Notes: generated by a model from the sequence alone, not told the origin. A DNA stretch of 5,699 nucleotides from Candidatus Methylomirabilota bacterium (GCA_016200385.1 JACQEV010000402.1:1-5699); one strand, 5' to 3'. Shown: positions 1 through 5,544, numbered from the stretch's first letter. Numbers and translations are program-made.

Positions 1-103
1 CCTGCCCACCGCGTCGGCCAAGTCGCGCGAAGTAGTCGACCACCAGTTCTCCCTGCGTAGCGAACCTCCGTTGGAACGCCGTCTTACCTTTCTTCATGGC
101 CAT
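1..103 (-). CDS. Partial gene running off the left edge, possibly an IS1595/ISXO2-like transposase N-terminus
   Basis: Thirty-four codons are open from an ATG at 103 to the window edge; a second in-frame ATG lies at 97. A G-rich stretch (GGGGG, minus strand, about 7 bases before the ATG at 103) could serve as ribosome-binding site. The product starts MAMKKGKTAFQRRFAT, and further in has a VVDYFARL segment. The FQRRFAT...DYFARL spacing recalls the start of IS1595/ISXO2-type transposases, where a similar stretch is followed by LRWPxG and a CxxC zinc ribbon. Here the expected tryptophan-proline appears only in another frame (TGG CCG at about 19-14, minus strand), so the copy could be frameshifted and decayed, or the likeness may be chance. 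No zinc ribbon or catalytic residues fall inside the window. Family assignment is a weak inference; that the frame is coding is itself uncertain. Confidence 0.35.
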   Translation of the reverse strand, partial: MAMKKGKTAFQRRFATQGELVVDYFARLGRRGGQ

Positions 104-134
104 GTGTCAACCCCCAAGCAGAACTCGCGGGACC

Positions 135-148
135 GCGCCTGTAGGCGC
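135..148. repeat. Short perfect inverted repeat
   Basis: GCGCCT-GT-AGGCGC is a perfect palindrome of two 6-base arms around 2 bases. It lies in the spacer between the left-edge minus-strand gene and the decayed HTH gene. It could be a hairpin or a protein-binding site. No T-tract follows on either strand, so it is not a typical terminator. Confidence 0.3.
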
Positions 149-318
149 TCGTGAGCCCGCCGAAATTGAGCCAGTGGCCGCCACGTTTAGCCTTGGCATG
201 TGCATCGCCACATCAGGGGGGGGCGATAGCATCTTACCTCCTCAAGTGAATAAGGTGGCTGGCATAGCGTTTGCACATCATAAAAAACAATTGAACGATG
301 AAAAAGGAGGGATCACGC

Positions 319-405
319 GTGTTGCCATCTGTGATGATCCTCGAGGAGGTGGCCGCATGTCTCCGGTTTCGTCCATCACCGTCGCTTTACCTGAGTGTAG
401 TGTAA
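319..405 (+). pseudogene. Truncated remnant of an excisionase-type helix-turn-helix gene
   Basis: A GTG at 319 follows a strong ribosome-binding site (AAGGAGGG, 304-311). It opens a 28-codon frame ending in TAA at 403. Residues 5-17 read VMILEEVAACLRF, matching VMTLEEVARYLRI of the intact HTH protein encoded at 5294-5527; over 36 bases (331-366 against 5339-5374) 27 are identical by my count. In this family (MerR-like HTH_17/excisionase domain) the matched part is the first helix. The frame then reads RPSPSLYLSVV and stops, so the recognition helix is at best distorted and the conserved KLG...WRF wing is absent. I call it a decayed or truncated relative. A real 28-residue peptide is possible because the start signal looks intact. 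It is followed by about 80 bases with no recognisable gene before the cyclase. Confidence 0.55.
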
Positions 406-489
406 GAGCCAGGCTGGACATGACCGGCCTGACGCGGGCGTTGATCCGCTCGGTTGCCCGCGTGCTGAGCCGATGAAGGGAGGCGCAGG

Positions 490-2571
490 TTGGAGCGGCA
501 GGCTATGCGGAAGCTGAACACATTTGCGCGTTGGTCAGACCTCGTCGTGATGGGCGCGGGCGGAGTCTCCGCCGCGCTGGGCTTCGTCGTGCTGGTGGGG
601 TGGCATACGCACACCTTGGCGCTGGTGCAGGCGCTGCCAGCGTTGGTGCCGATGAAATACAACACGGCCCTGGGATTCCTCCTGTCCGGCGTTGGCCTGG
701 TCGCGATCGCGCTCGGTCGACCTCGGGTGGCGCTGACCGGTGCCGCCTGGCCCCTGCTGCTTGGCTCCCTGACACTGATTCAGGACGTCTTCAGCATCAA
801 CATCGGCATCGACGAGCTTCTCATGGAGGACTATATCAGGGTCGAAACCTCGCATCCGGGTCGCCTGGCCCCGAACACGGCCCTCTGCTTTGCCCTGATC
901 GGGGTCGCCATGCTCCTCATGAGTTCGGCCAGGCTCAGATGGCGTCCCGTGGTGTTGGGCATGTTGGGTTCAATCATCGCTGCCATCGGAGGGACGGCGC
1001 TCTTCGGGTACCTGAGCGGACTGCCCGCCGCCTATGGCTGGGGGTATCTGACCCCCATGGCCGTCCAGACCGCGGGCGGCTTTGTGCTGCTCGGTCACGG
1101 TATCCTGGCTTTTGCCTGGGGCGACGCCGGGGCCGAAGACAGGGGGCTGCCGCGATGGCTGGCCATCCCGGTCGCCATTGGTTGTGTCACGACCGCGCTC
1201 GTCCTCTGGCAGGCGCTGCGCGCCCAAGAGCAGGCTCAAATCAGGCACGTAATTGCCGCCGAGACAGCGGGTGTGAAGTACAAGATCATGGAACAAATGG
1301 GAACCCGAGTCCAGGCGCTGGAGCGCATGGCAAGCTGGTGGGAGGCCCTGGGAACGCCGGTCAAGGACAGATGGGCCTCCGAGGCGTGGGTCCTCGTCAT
1401 CGACTACCCCGGTTTCCAGGCCGTTGAATGGGTGGATCCGTCCTTCCGCGAGCGCTGGATCGTCCCTCTGGCGGGGAACGAGGCCGCCAAAGGCCTGAAC
1501 CTCGCGTTCGAGGAGCAGCGCCGGACGGCGATGCTGCAGGCAAGGCAACTGCGGACGGTGACCTTCACGCGCTCGATCGAGTTGGCACAGGGGGGTAAAG
1601 GTTTTCTTGCGTTCGTTCCGATCTTCCAGGGCGAGACCTTCGGCGGGTTCATTCTCGGAGTCTTTCGCGCTCAGACCTTGCTCGACAGGCTCCTGGGCGA
1701 CGATGTCGCACCTGGGTACTCGATCGCCGTGTACGATGAGAAGGAGGAAATCTACCGCCGTTCCGATGACGGCGGGCAGCATCAGATCGGATGGGGCCAG
1801 GAGACAAGCATTAGCTTGCATGGTGTTCTCTGGCGTGTGGTGGTCTGGCCGACGCCGAGGCTACTGGCCAACGCGCAATCATTGGCCTCCGAGGCGGCGT
1901 TGGTCCTCGGGCTTGTGATGGCCTCGCTGATTCCCTTGACGATCTTTCTCGCCCAGACGGCAAGACGTCGCAGGAACGAAGTTGAGGGGATCAACCGAGA
2001 ACTGCAGGAGCGAATCATAGAGTTGAGAAGCGCGGTGGAACGCGAAAAAGAGCTCGCCAGGACCGACCCATTGACCGGGGCGACAAATTCAAGGGCGTTT
2101 GGGGAGCTGGCCGCAGCGGAACTACATCGGGCCCGCAGATACGAACGCCCGTTTACTGTCGTGTACGTGGACATCGACGATTTTAAGGCAGTGAATGATC
2201 GCTTCGGACACAGTACCGGCGACAGGCTTCTCCGTTTAGTCGTTGAGACGATGAAGCATAACAGTCGGGCAGTTGACGTTGTAGCCCGAATCGGGGGTGA
2301 CGAGTTCGTCATCCTGTTCCCGGAGACGGGGCCAGAACCGGCCCAGGTAGTGAGCCGGAAGTTCCAAGAGCGGCTTCTGAATGTCGTCCAGCAAGACGGA
2401 TGGCCTGTGACATTTAGCATTGGCGCCATTACCTTTCTCAGCCCACCCGATACGGTCGATGAAATGCTCCGACTTGCTGATCGTCTGATGTATTCGGCAA
2501 AGAGAAGCGGGAAGAATACGATCTGGCATGAGATACATCAAATCCTAGATGAACCGGTGCCGGTCGGGTGA
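490..2571 (+). CDS. Membrane-bound sensor diguanylate cyclase (7 TM + CHASE-like + GGDEF)
   Basis: This 693-residue inner-membrane enzyme should make cyclic di-GMP from two GTP. Hydrophobic segments lie near residues 18-38, 58-76, 83-98, 129-147, 154-175, 189-210 and 223-242, and an eighth near 469-489. Residues about 245-465 form an extracytoplasmic CHASE-like sensor domain, with the hallmark YPGFQAVEWVD at 306-316. Arg-rich ARRRR after the eighth segment puts the C-terminus in the cytoplasm, and a helical linker (496-523) leads to the GGDEF domain (about 524-682). Its active site is intact: DPLTG 526-530, DIDDFK 561-566, ND 569-570, FGH 572-574 and GGDEF 602-606. The product-inhibition I-site RxxD is present at R593-D596, exactly five residues before GGDEF. 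No EAL or HD-GYP phosphodiesterase domain is seen. The TTG start at 490 follows GGGAGG (478-483) at good spacing; an ATG at 505 (residue 6) with GGAG upstream is the alternative. The ligand is unknown. Confidence 0.92.
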   Translation: MERQAMRKLNTFARWSDLVVMGAGGVSAALGFVVLVGWHTHTLALVQALPALVPMKYNTALGFLLSGVGLVAIALGRPRVALTGAAWPLLLGSLTLIQDVFSINIGIDELLMEDYIRVETSHPGRLAPNTALCFALIGVAMLLMSSARLRWRPVVLGMLGSIIAAIGGTALFGYLSGLPAAYGWGYLTPMAVQTAGGFVLLGHGILAFAWGDAGAEDRGLPRWLAIPVAIGCVTTALVLWQALRAQEQAQIRHVIAAETAGVKYKIMEQMGTRVQALERMASWWEALGTPVKDRWASEAWVLVIDYPGFQAVEWVDPSFRERWIVPLAGNEAAKGLNLAFEEQRRTAMLQARQLRTVTFTRSIELAQGGKGFLAFVPIFQGETFGGFILGVFRAQTLLDRLLGDDVAPGYSIAVYDEKEEIYRRSDDGGQHQIGWGQETSISLHGVLWRVVVWPTPRLLANAQSLASEAALVLGLVMASLIPLTIFLAQTARRRRNEVEGINRELQERIIELRSAVEREKELARTDPLTGATNSRAFGELAAAELHRARRYERPFTVVYVDIDDFKAVNDRFGHSTGDRLLRLVVETMKHNSRAVDVVARIGGDEFVILFPETGPEPAQVVSRKFQERLLNVVQQDGWPVTFSIGAITFLSPPDTVDEMLRLADRLMYSAKRSGKNTIWHEIHQILDEPVPVG

Positions 2572-2678
2572 CCGCATGTTCACGCGTTCTGTAGATTACA
2601 CGCCCACGGACTTCACCCTGGCCCTTCTCGGTGCGACCCATGAAAAGTCGTATCGGGAGGGTGGGTTACGGCGACGCC

Positions 2679-2707
2679 TTGACGCATCGCAGGGCCTGTG
2701 ATACAAG
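2679..2707 (+). promoter_or_regulatory. Candidate sigma70-type promoter for the small exported protein
   Basis: TTGACG (2679-2684, five of six to consensus) is followed after 17 bases by TACAAG (2702-2707, four of six). Transcription would begin near 2714. That leaves about 49 bases of leader before the GTG at 2763, and argues against the upstream ATGs at 2640 and 2715 as starts. Read by eye; no experimental support. Confidence 0.4.
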
Positions 2708-2762
2708 GGACACCATGGACATCGGCTTGATTGGCCCATCAGCAGGCAGGAGGAAAGGCTTC

Positions 2763-3155
2763 GTGAAGACCTTGCCCTCGCTATGGCTTCTGCTAATTCT
2801 CGCAGGCCCGGCTTTTACCATTGCCGGAATACTTCCAGACTACCAGCAAGCCGAAAAGAAAGAGTTTGTCTGGGTATGCGACGCGGATACGACTCGGATT
2901 CACACCGATCTCTACCGCGCCAACAATTACTATGTCTCTGTCTCGAGCACAACAACAGGCGGACCCTTTATGAGCGTCTACTATGTTGCCGAAGGCAGGG
3001 CGCGGTTTCTGGCGGGGCTCACAGGATCTCCAGAGTTTGTGGACCTGACGAGAGAAGAATGGCAGGAACGAATCCAAGCGGAAATGAGTCCGAATTACTT
3101 GAAGCGCATCCGCAATATGGAGAATGACTGCAGATGCACGATCGGATGTGAATGA
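2763..3155 (+). CDS. Small exported cysteine-containing protein of unknown function
   Basis: I do not recognise a family. The GTG at 2763 follows AGGAGG (2748-2753) by 9 bases and gives 130 residues. An in-frame ATG at 2715 would add 16 residues and has a weaker site; the frame itself stays open back to 2631. From the GTG start the protein begins with a short basic n-region and a hydrophobic stretch (about 6-22, LWLLLILAGPAFTIAG) typical of a signal peptide, with possible cleavage near A21/G22; an uncleaved membrane anchor is the alternative. The mature part has no further membrane segment. It has cysteines at 39, 123, 125 and 129; the last three form a C-terminal CRC...C cluster (DCRCTIGCE), which suggests disulfides or metal binding outside the cytoplasm. 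The centre (50-95) is rich in Tyr, Ser, Thr and Val, as in a beta-rich fold. It lies 191 bases downstream of the cyclase with its own likely promoter, so co-regulation is not implied. Confidence 0.7.
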   Translation: MKTLPSLWLLLILAGPAFTIAGILPDYQQAEKKEFVWVCDADTTRIHTDLYRANNYYVSVSSTTTGGPFMSVYYVAEGRARFLAGLTGSPEFVDLTREEWQERIQAEMSPNYLKRIRNMENDCRCTIGCE

Positions 3156-3243
3156 CGACCCTCCTGCCGAGTGAGCCCTTCCTGCCGTCCCTCCAACGTA
3201 ACAGTCATCCGAAAGGCTCTGTCACGCGTTGTTCAAAAGGGGC

Positions 3244-4251
3244 TTACCTCATCACCAGAACTGCGGCGCCCTGAATTCGGCCCCGGCGCAGACGCTCCAG
3301 AGCGTCGTTCGCTTGTGCAAGCGGGAAGGTCTGCACTTCGGTTCGGATCGGCACCTGTGGTGCGATTGCCAGCAATTCCTCACCGTCCCGCCGCGTAAGA
3401 TTGGCCACCGAGCGCACGACCCGTTCTCCCCACAGAATGTGATAGGGGAAGGAGGGAATATCACTCATGTGGATGCCTCCGGCAACGACGACACCCCCCT
3501 TGGCCGTTGCCCGCAGTGCAACCGGCACGAGCGATCCGGCCGGCGCAAAGATGATGGCCGCATCCAGTTCTTCCGGCGGCAGCACCGTGGAATCACCCGC
3601 CCAGACGGCGCCGAGTCGACGGGCAAACGCCTGAGAGTCGCTGTCGCCAGGCCTCGTGAACGCATACACCCGCTTGCCTTGGTGCGCGGCCACCTGGGCA
3701 ATGATATGGGCGGCTGCGCCAAACCCATAGAGTCCCAGGCGTTCGATTTTCTCTCCGGCGAGGCGATAAGACCGGTAGCCGATCAGCCCCGCGCACAATA
3801 ACGGCGCGGCGTCGGCATCGCCGTACGACGATGGCAGAGGGAAACAGTACCTCTGATCGGCGACGGTGTATTCGGCATAGCCACCATCGATCGTGTAGCC
3901 GGTGAAGAGGGCGCGGTTGCATATGTTCTCCTGACCCTGCAGACAGTAGCGGCACTGACCGCACGTCCAGCCCAGCCACGGCACCCCAACGCGGTCACCA
4001 AGGCGGAACTGCTCGACCCTGTCCCCGACCTGCACGGCGGTCCCAACGATTTCATGCCCAAGGATCAAGGGGAACTTCGGATCGGACAGCTCGCCGTCCA
4101 CGATGTGCAAGTCCGTCCGACACACCCCGCAGGCATGGACCCGGACCAACACCTGCCCGGCCTTTGGCTTGGGGACAGCCACTGTCACGAACTGTGGCGG
4201 TTTCCCCGGCGCTCCGAGCACCATTGCGTGCATCTGTTCAGGAACATTCAT
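3244..4251 (-). CDS. Zinc-dependent alcohol dehydrogenase, AdhA / adh_fam_2 type
   Basis: This 335-residue medium-chain dehydrogenase should interconvert alcohols and aldehydes with a nicotinamide cofactor. Catalytic zinc ligands are visible: C44 (in CGVCRTD), H66 (in GHE, with E67) and probably C153 (APLLCAG). The structural zinc site is complete as CX2CX2CX7C at C97, C100, C103 and C111. The Rossmann motif GFGAAA is at 176-181. The second Rossmann strand ends in AFTR (197-200) with no acidic residue, which hints at NADP(H) rather than NAD. The GYAEY, LLCAG.IGYR, YGFGA.AH and GIHMSDIP blocks resemble the zinc-binding dehydrogenase subfamily to which mycobacterial AdhA belongs. The ATG at 4251 has AGGGG 9 bases upstream; an in-frame ATG at 4260 abuts that site and is less likely. 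The frame stays open upstream to 4782, but that part overlaps the zinc-finger gene and lacks family sequence. It is convergent with the exported-protein gene, and its substrate is unknown. Confidence 0.93.
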   Translation of the reverse strand: MNVPEQMHAMVLGAPGKPPQFVTVAVPKPKAGQVLVRVHACGVCRTDLHIVDGELSDPKFPLILGHEIVGTAVQVGDRVEQFRLGDRVGVPWLGWTCGQCRYCLQGQENICNRALFTGYTIDGGYAEYTVADQRYCFPLPSSYGDADAAPLLCAGLIGYRSYRLAGEKIERLGLYGFGAAAHIIAQVAAHQGKRVYAFTRPGDSDSQAFARRLGAVWAGDSTVLPPEELDAAIIFAPAGSLVPVALRATAKGGVVVAGGIHMSDIPSFPYHILWGERVVRSVANLTRRDGEELLAIAPQVPIRTEVQTFPLAQANDALERLRRGRIQGAAVLVMR

Positions 4252-4318
4252 CGTTCGCATCCCCTTTCGCGCCAACTGATGGCGATGATGCGGAAGACAC
4301 GTGAGCAGTAGCTGTGAC

Positions 4319-4337
4319 TGCCTGAAGTTGACAGGCA
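4319..4337. promoter_or_regulatory. Inverted repeat, candidate operator or leader hairpin upstream of the dehydrogenase
   Basis: TGCCTG (4319-4324) and CAGGCA (4332-4337) are perfect 6-base arms around a 7-base loop, centred about 77 bases upstream of the dehydrogenase start. The spacing suits either a dimeric repressor site or a hairpin in the dehydrogenase leader. The loop plus right arm happen to contain TTGACA on the plus strand, but no matching -10 box follows at 16-18 bases. Confidence 0.3.
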
Positions 4338-4501
4338 TCTCAAGTGGCGTCCACGGCCCCCCTGCCTCCGTGTTCGCCGGTACATCTCCGTTAGCCTGCC
4401 TCCATTCCGGCACCCTTCTATCACGGGCCCCCAACTCCGTCAAGCCGGGCGCCTCGCCCAGTGTGAATGGCGCATTCTGAGCTCGCTGAGCTGAGGGACG
4501 T

Positions 4502-4526
4502 TGCCCACCTGCGGGCGCATTTTTTT
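4502..4526 (+). terminator. Weak intrinsic terminator-like hairpin with a T-run
   Basis: TGCCC (4502-4506) pairs with GGGCG (4513-4517), one pair being a wobble, around a 6-base loop. Two bases later a run of seven T (4520-4526) follows. The stem is short for a terminator. On the plus strand it would stop transcripts entering from the region antisense to the dehydrogenase, or act as an attenuator if the zinc-finger operon starts further upstream. Confidence 0.3.
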
Positions 4527-4527
4527 C

Positions 4528-4556
4528 TTGCACTTTCCTGCCGGAGGTGGTAGAGA
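4528..4556 (+). promoter_or_regulatory. Weak candidate promoter for the zinc-finger/RAM operon
   Basis: TTGCAC (4528-4533) and TAGAGA (4551-4556) are separated by 17 bases. Each box matches only about three positions of the sigma70 consensus. The position just after the T-run hairpin and about 40 bases before the likely transcript leader is sensible. It is offered only as the best site seen by eye. Confidence 0.2.
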
Positions 4557-4603
4557 ATCGGGCTACCGTGTTCAGGGGGCGGCTGTGGGAGGTGAGGAGG
4601 TCG

Positions 4604-4801
4604 ATGCAAGGTGGGATGGTAGAATGTCCGCTGTGCAAGGGTTTTAAGAAGATCGGCTGCCCGATGTGCGGCGGGGGCGGGCTGATGAGGACCGATGTGG
4701 AACCACGCTCCGCGCGGTGCTGCAACAACTGTGGCGGCCTGGGCGTGTGTACCTGCACTGTCTGCTTCGGCGAGGGCGTCATGCCCGTCGTCCCATTCTA
4801 A
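4604..4801 (+). CDS. Small stand-alone DnaJ-type zinc-finger protein (four CxxC motifs)
   Basis: The 65-residue product is almost entirely a zinc-binding module. Four CxxC units, most followed by a glycine pattern, lie at C8-C11 (CPLCKGFK), C19-C22 (CPMCGGGG), C40-C43 (CNNCGGLG) and C51-C54 (CTVCFGEG); further cysteines are at 39 and 49. Four CxxCxGxG repeats in two pairs are the signature of the DnaJ/Hsp40 central domain, where they hold two zinc ions. There is no J domain and no C-terminal substrate domain, so it is not DnaJ. Known small proteins of this fold act as chaperone-like factors or regulators (plant BSD2, Bacillus anti-TRAP). The role here is unknown; it is probably cytoplasmic. 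The ATG at 4604 is preferred because GAGGAGG (4594-4600) precedes it; a GTG at 4547 lacks a properly spaced site. The stop codon overlaps the Shine-Dalgarno of the next gene, which implies an operon and probably coupled translation. Confidence 0.8.
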   Translation: MQGGMVECPLCKGFKKIGCPMCGGGGLMRTDVEPRSARCCNNCGGLGVCTCTVCFGEGVMPVVPF

Positions 4802-4811
4802 GGAGGCCATA

Positions 4812-5045
4812 GTGGTTGTCTCTGCATTCATCTTTCTTGAGTGTGCTGCTGGTCGTGCGAAGGATGTGGCCAAGCAGGTTTCGAAAATCTCCGGGGTCAA
4901 GCTGTCTCATGCTGTCACTGGTCCCCACGATGTGATCGCGTTCGTCGAGGCCCCCGATATTAATGCCCTGGGCGCAACCATTGTCTCGAAGATCCAGGGC
5001 GTGTCGGGGGTACTTCGCACCACCACCAATGTCGTCGTCAAATAG
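4812..5045 (+). CDS. Stand-alone Lrp/AsnC ligand-binding (RAM) domain protein
   Basis: The 77-residue product matches the C-terminal RAM domain of Lrp/AsnC regulators along its whole length and has no DNA-binding helix-turn-helix. The typical order is visible: a first strand (VSAFIFLEC, 3-11), a helix with AGRAKDVAKQVSKI (13-26), GV (28-29), the conserved TGPHDVIAFVEA (36-47), a second helix (DINALGATIVSKIQ, 49-62) and the closing GVLRTTTNVVV (66-76). RAM domains are ACT-like folds that form dimers or octamers and bind amino acids or other small effectors between subunits. A stand-alone copy may sense a ligand and act through a partner or assemble with full-length Lrp proteins. The GTG start at 4812 is fixed by a perfect AGGAGG (4801-4806) five bases upstream. 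The frame is open further upstream, but that part overlaps the zinc-finger gene. The close pairing with that gene suggests a joint function. Confidence 0.88.
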   Translation: MVVSAFIFLECAAGRAKDVAKQVSKISGVKLSHAVTGPHDVIAFVEAPDINALGATIVSKIQGVSGVLRTTTNVVVK

Positions 5046-5163
5046 CGCCTCCTCCTAATCGCTGTCAATTCCTCCTGTCCTGTTCGTCGCATACTCAGGC
5101 GATCTCCTTTTCTGCCCTCCGAGTCAAGCAAGGCCGACCCTTGAGTGCTCCACAGAAAAAGAC

Positions 5164-5193
5164 TTGACAAGATTAGCCAGTATTGCCTACAGT
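5164..5193 (+). promoter_or_regulatory. Sigma70-like promoter for the HTH gene
   Basis: A perfect -35 box TTGACA (5164-5169) is followed after 18 bases by TACAGT (5188-5193, four of six to the -10 consensus). Transcription would start near 5200, giving a leader of roughly 94 bases before the HTH gene. The -35 box sits inside a small perfect palindrome, CTTG-A-CAAG (5163-5171), which could let a regulator block it. This is the best promoter in the window by eye. Confidence 0.55.
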
Positions 5194-5293
5194 AAGCCAC
5201 CGAAGCAAAATAGGAGGTGGAGTTCAGTAACGAACGCCTTTTTGAAGAAACGGCCAACAGTACCGCAAGCAACGCGGCTGTCGGAGGGAACCG

Positions 5294-5527
5294 ATGGAAG
5301 AGGAGCGGAGCACGCAGCGGCCAGAGCGGCGGCCGACGGTCATGACCCTGGAGGAGGTGGCACGTTACCTCCGGATCAACAAATCGACGGTCTACCGAAT
5401 GGCGCGGGATGGGACGCTGCCGGCCTGGAAGCTGGGCAACGCGTGGCGCTTCAAGAAAGAGTCCATCGAGCGCTGGATCGCCAAGACTCAGCGCGCCCAG
5501 CAGCAGAAGGTGCGCCGTCGAGCATAG
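5294..5527 (+). CDS. Excisionase-type helix-turn-helix DNA-binding protein
   Basis: The 77-residue protein carries one MerR-like winged helix-turn-helix of the HTH_17/excisionase type at residues 16-62. The pattern is complete: MTLEEVARYL first helix, INKSTVYRMARDG recognition helix, then the wing LPAWKLGNAWRFKKESIERWI. A charged N-terminal tail (1-14) and a basic C-terminal tail (KVRRRA) flank it. Such proteins bind DNA as phage or element excisionases or as small transcription regulators. No integrase or attachment site is seen nearby, so a regulator role is as likely as an excisionase role. The ATG at 5294 follows GGAGGG (5283-5288) by 5 bases. The gene has its own promoter and a long leader with a second strong ribosome-binding site (5212-5217). 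A decayed relative lies at 319-405, which hints at past duplication or element traffic. Confidence 0.88.
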   Translation: MEEERSTQRPERRPTVMTLEEVARYLRINKSTVYRMARDGTLPAWKLGNAWRFKKESIERWIAKTQRAQQQKVRRRA

Positions 5528-5544
5528 GCCCCCTGGAACGGCAG

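Larger units (their letters stand above)
4252..4603. other. Divergent intergenic region between the dehydrogenase and the zinc-finger operon
   Basis: I see no convincing gene in these 352 bases. Frames here are long on both strands only because the DNA is GC-rich, and their translations are proline- and arginine-rich without recognisable motifs. The region should carry the promoters of both divergent units. Visible structures are an inverted repeat at 4319-4337, a short palindrome at 4480-4492 (AGCTC-GCT-GAGCT), a hairpin with a run of seven T at 4502-4526, and the Shine-Dalgarno region of the zinc-finger gene at 4587-4600. Confidence 0.6.

Noticed and set aside
198..213. Small hairpin ATGTG-N6-CACAT
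   Set aside because: Five pairs, mostly weak, with no T-tract and no gene start at a meaningful distance; expected by chance.
96..476. A 126-residue plus-strand frame across the left spacer
   Set aside because: It has no ribosome-binding site, overlaps the left-edge minus-strand start, and shows no motif. The HTH-like similarity in this stretch lies in a different frame with its own start signal.
531..1427. A 298-residue plus-strand frame overlapping the cyclase
   Set aside because: It is arginine- and glycine-rich nonsense in the +1 shadow of the cyclase, whose own frame carries continuous membrane and CHASE-like sequence.
970..1821. A 283-residue minus-strand frame inside the cyclase
   Set aside because: It lies wholly antisense to a gene with clear domains, and its translation shows no motif. 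It is a by-product of GC-rich codon use.
3156..3243. Possible bidirectional terminator between the convergent exported-protein and dehydrogenase genes
   Set aside because: The position calls for one, but I find no convincing stem with a T-tract in these 88 bases.
3229..3801. A 190-residue plus-strand frame antisense to the dehydrogenase
   Set aside because: The dehydrogenase frame has all zinc and cofactor motifs. The antisense frame has no recognisable domain or start signal.
4252..4782. Open extension of the dehydrogenase frame upstream of its start, giving a 512-residue frame
   Set aside because: The extension lacks family sequence, is rich in Pro, Arg and His, and overlaps the zinc-finger gene antisense. 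The family length of about 330 residues and the site before 4251 fix the start there.
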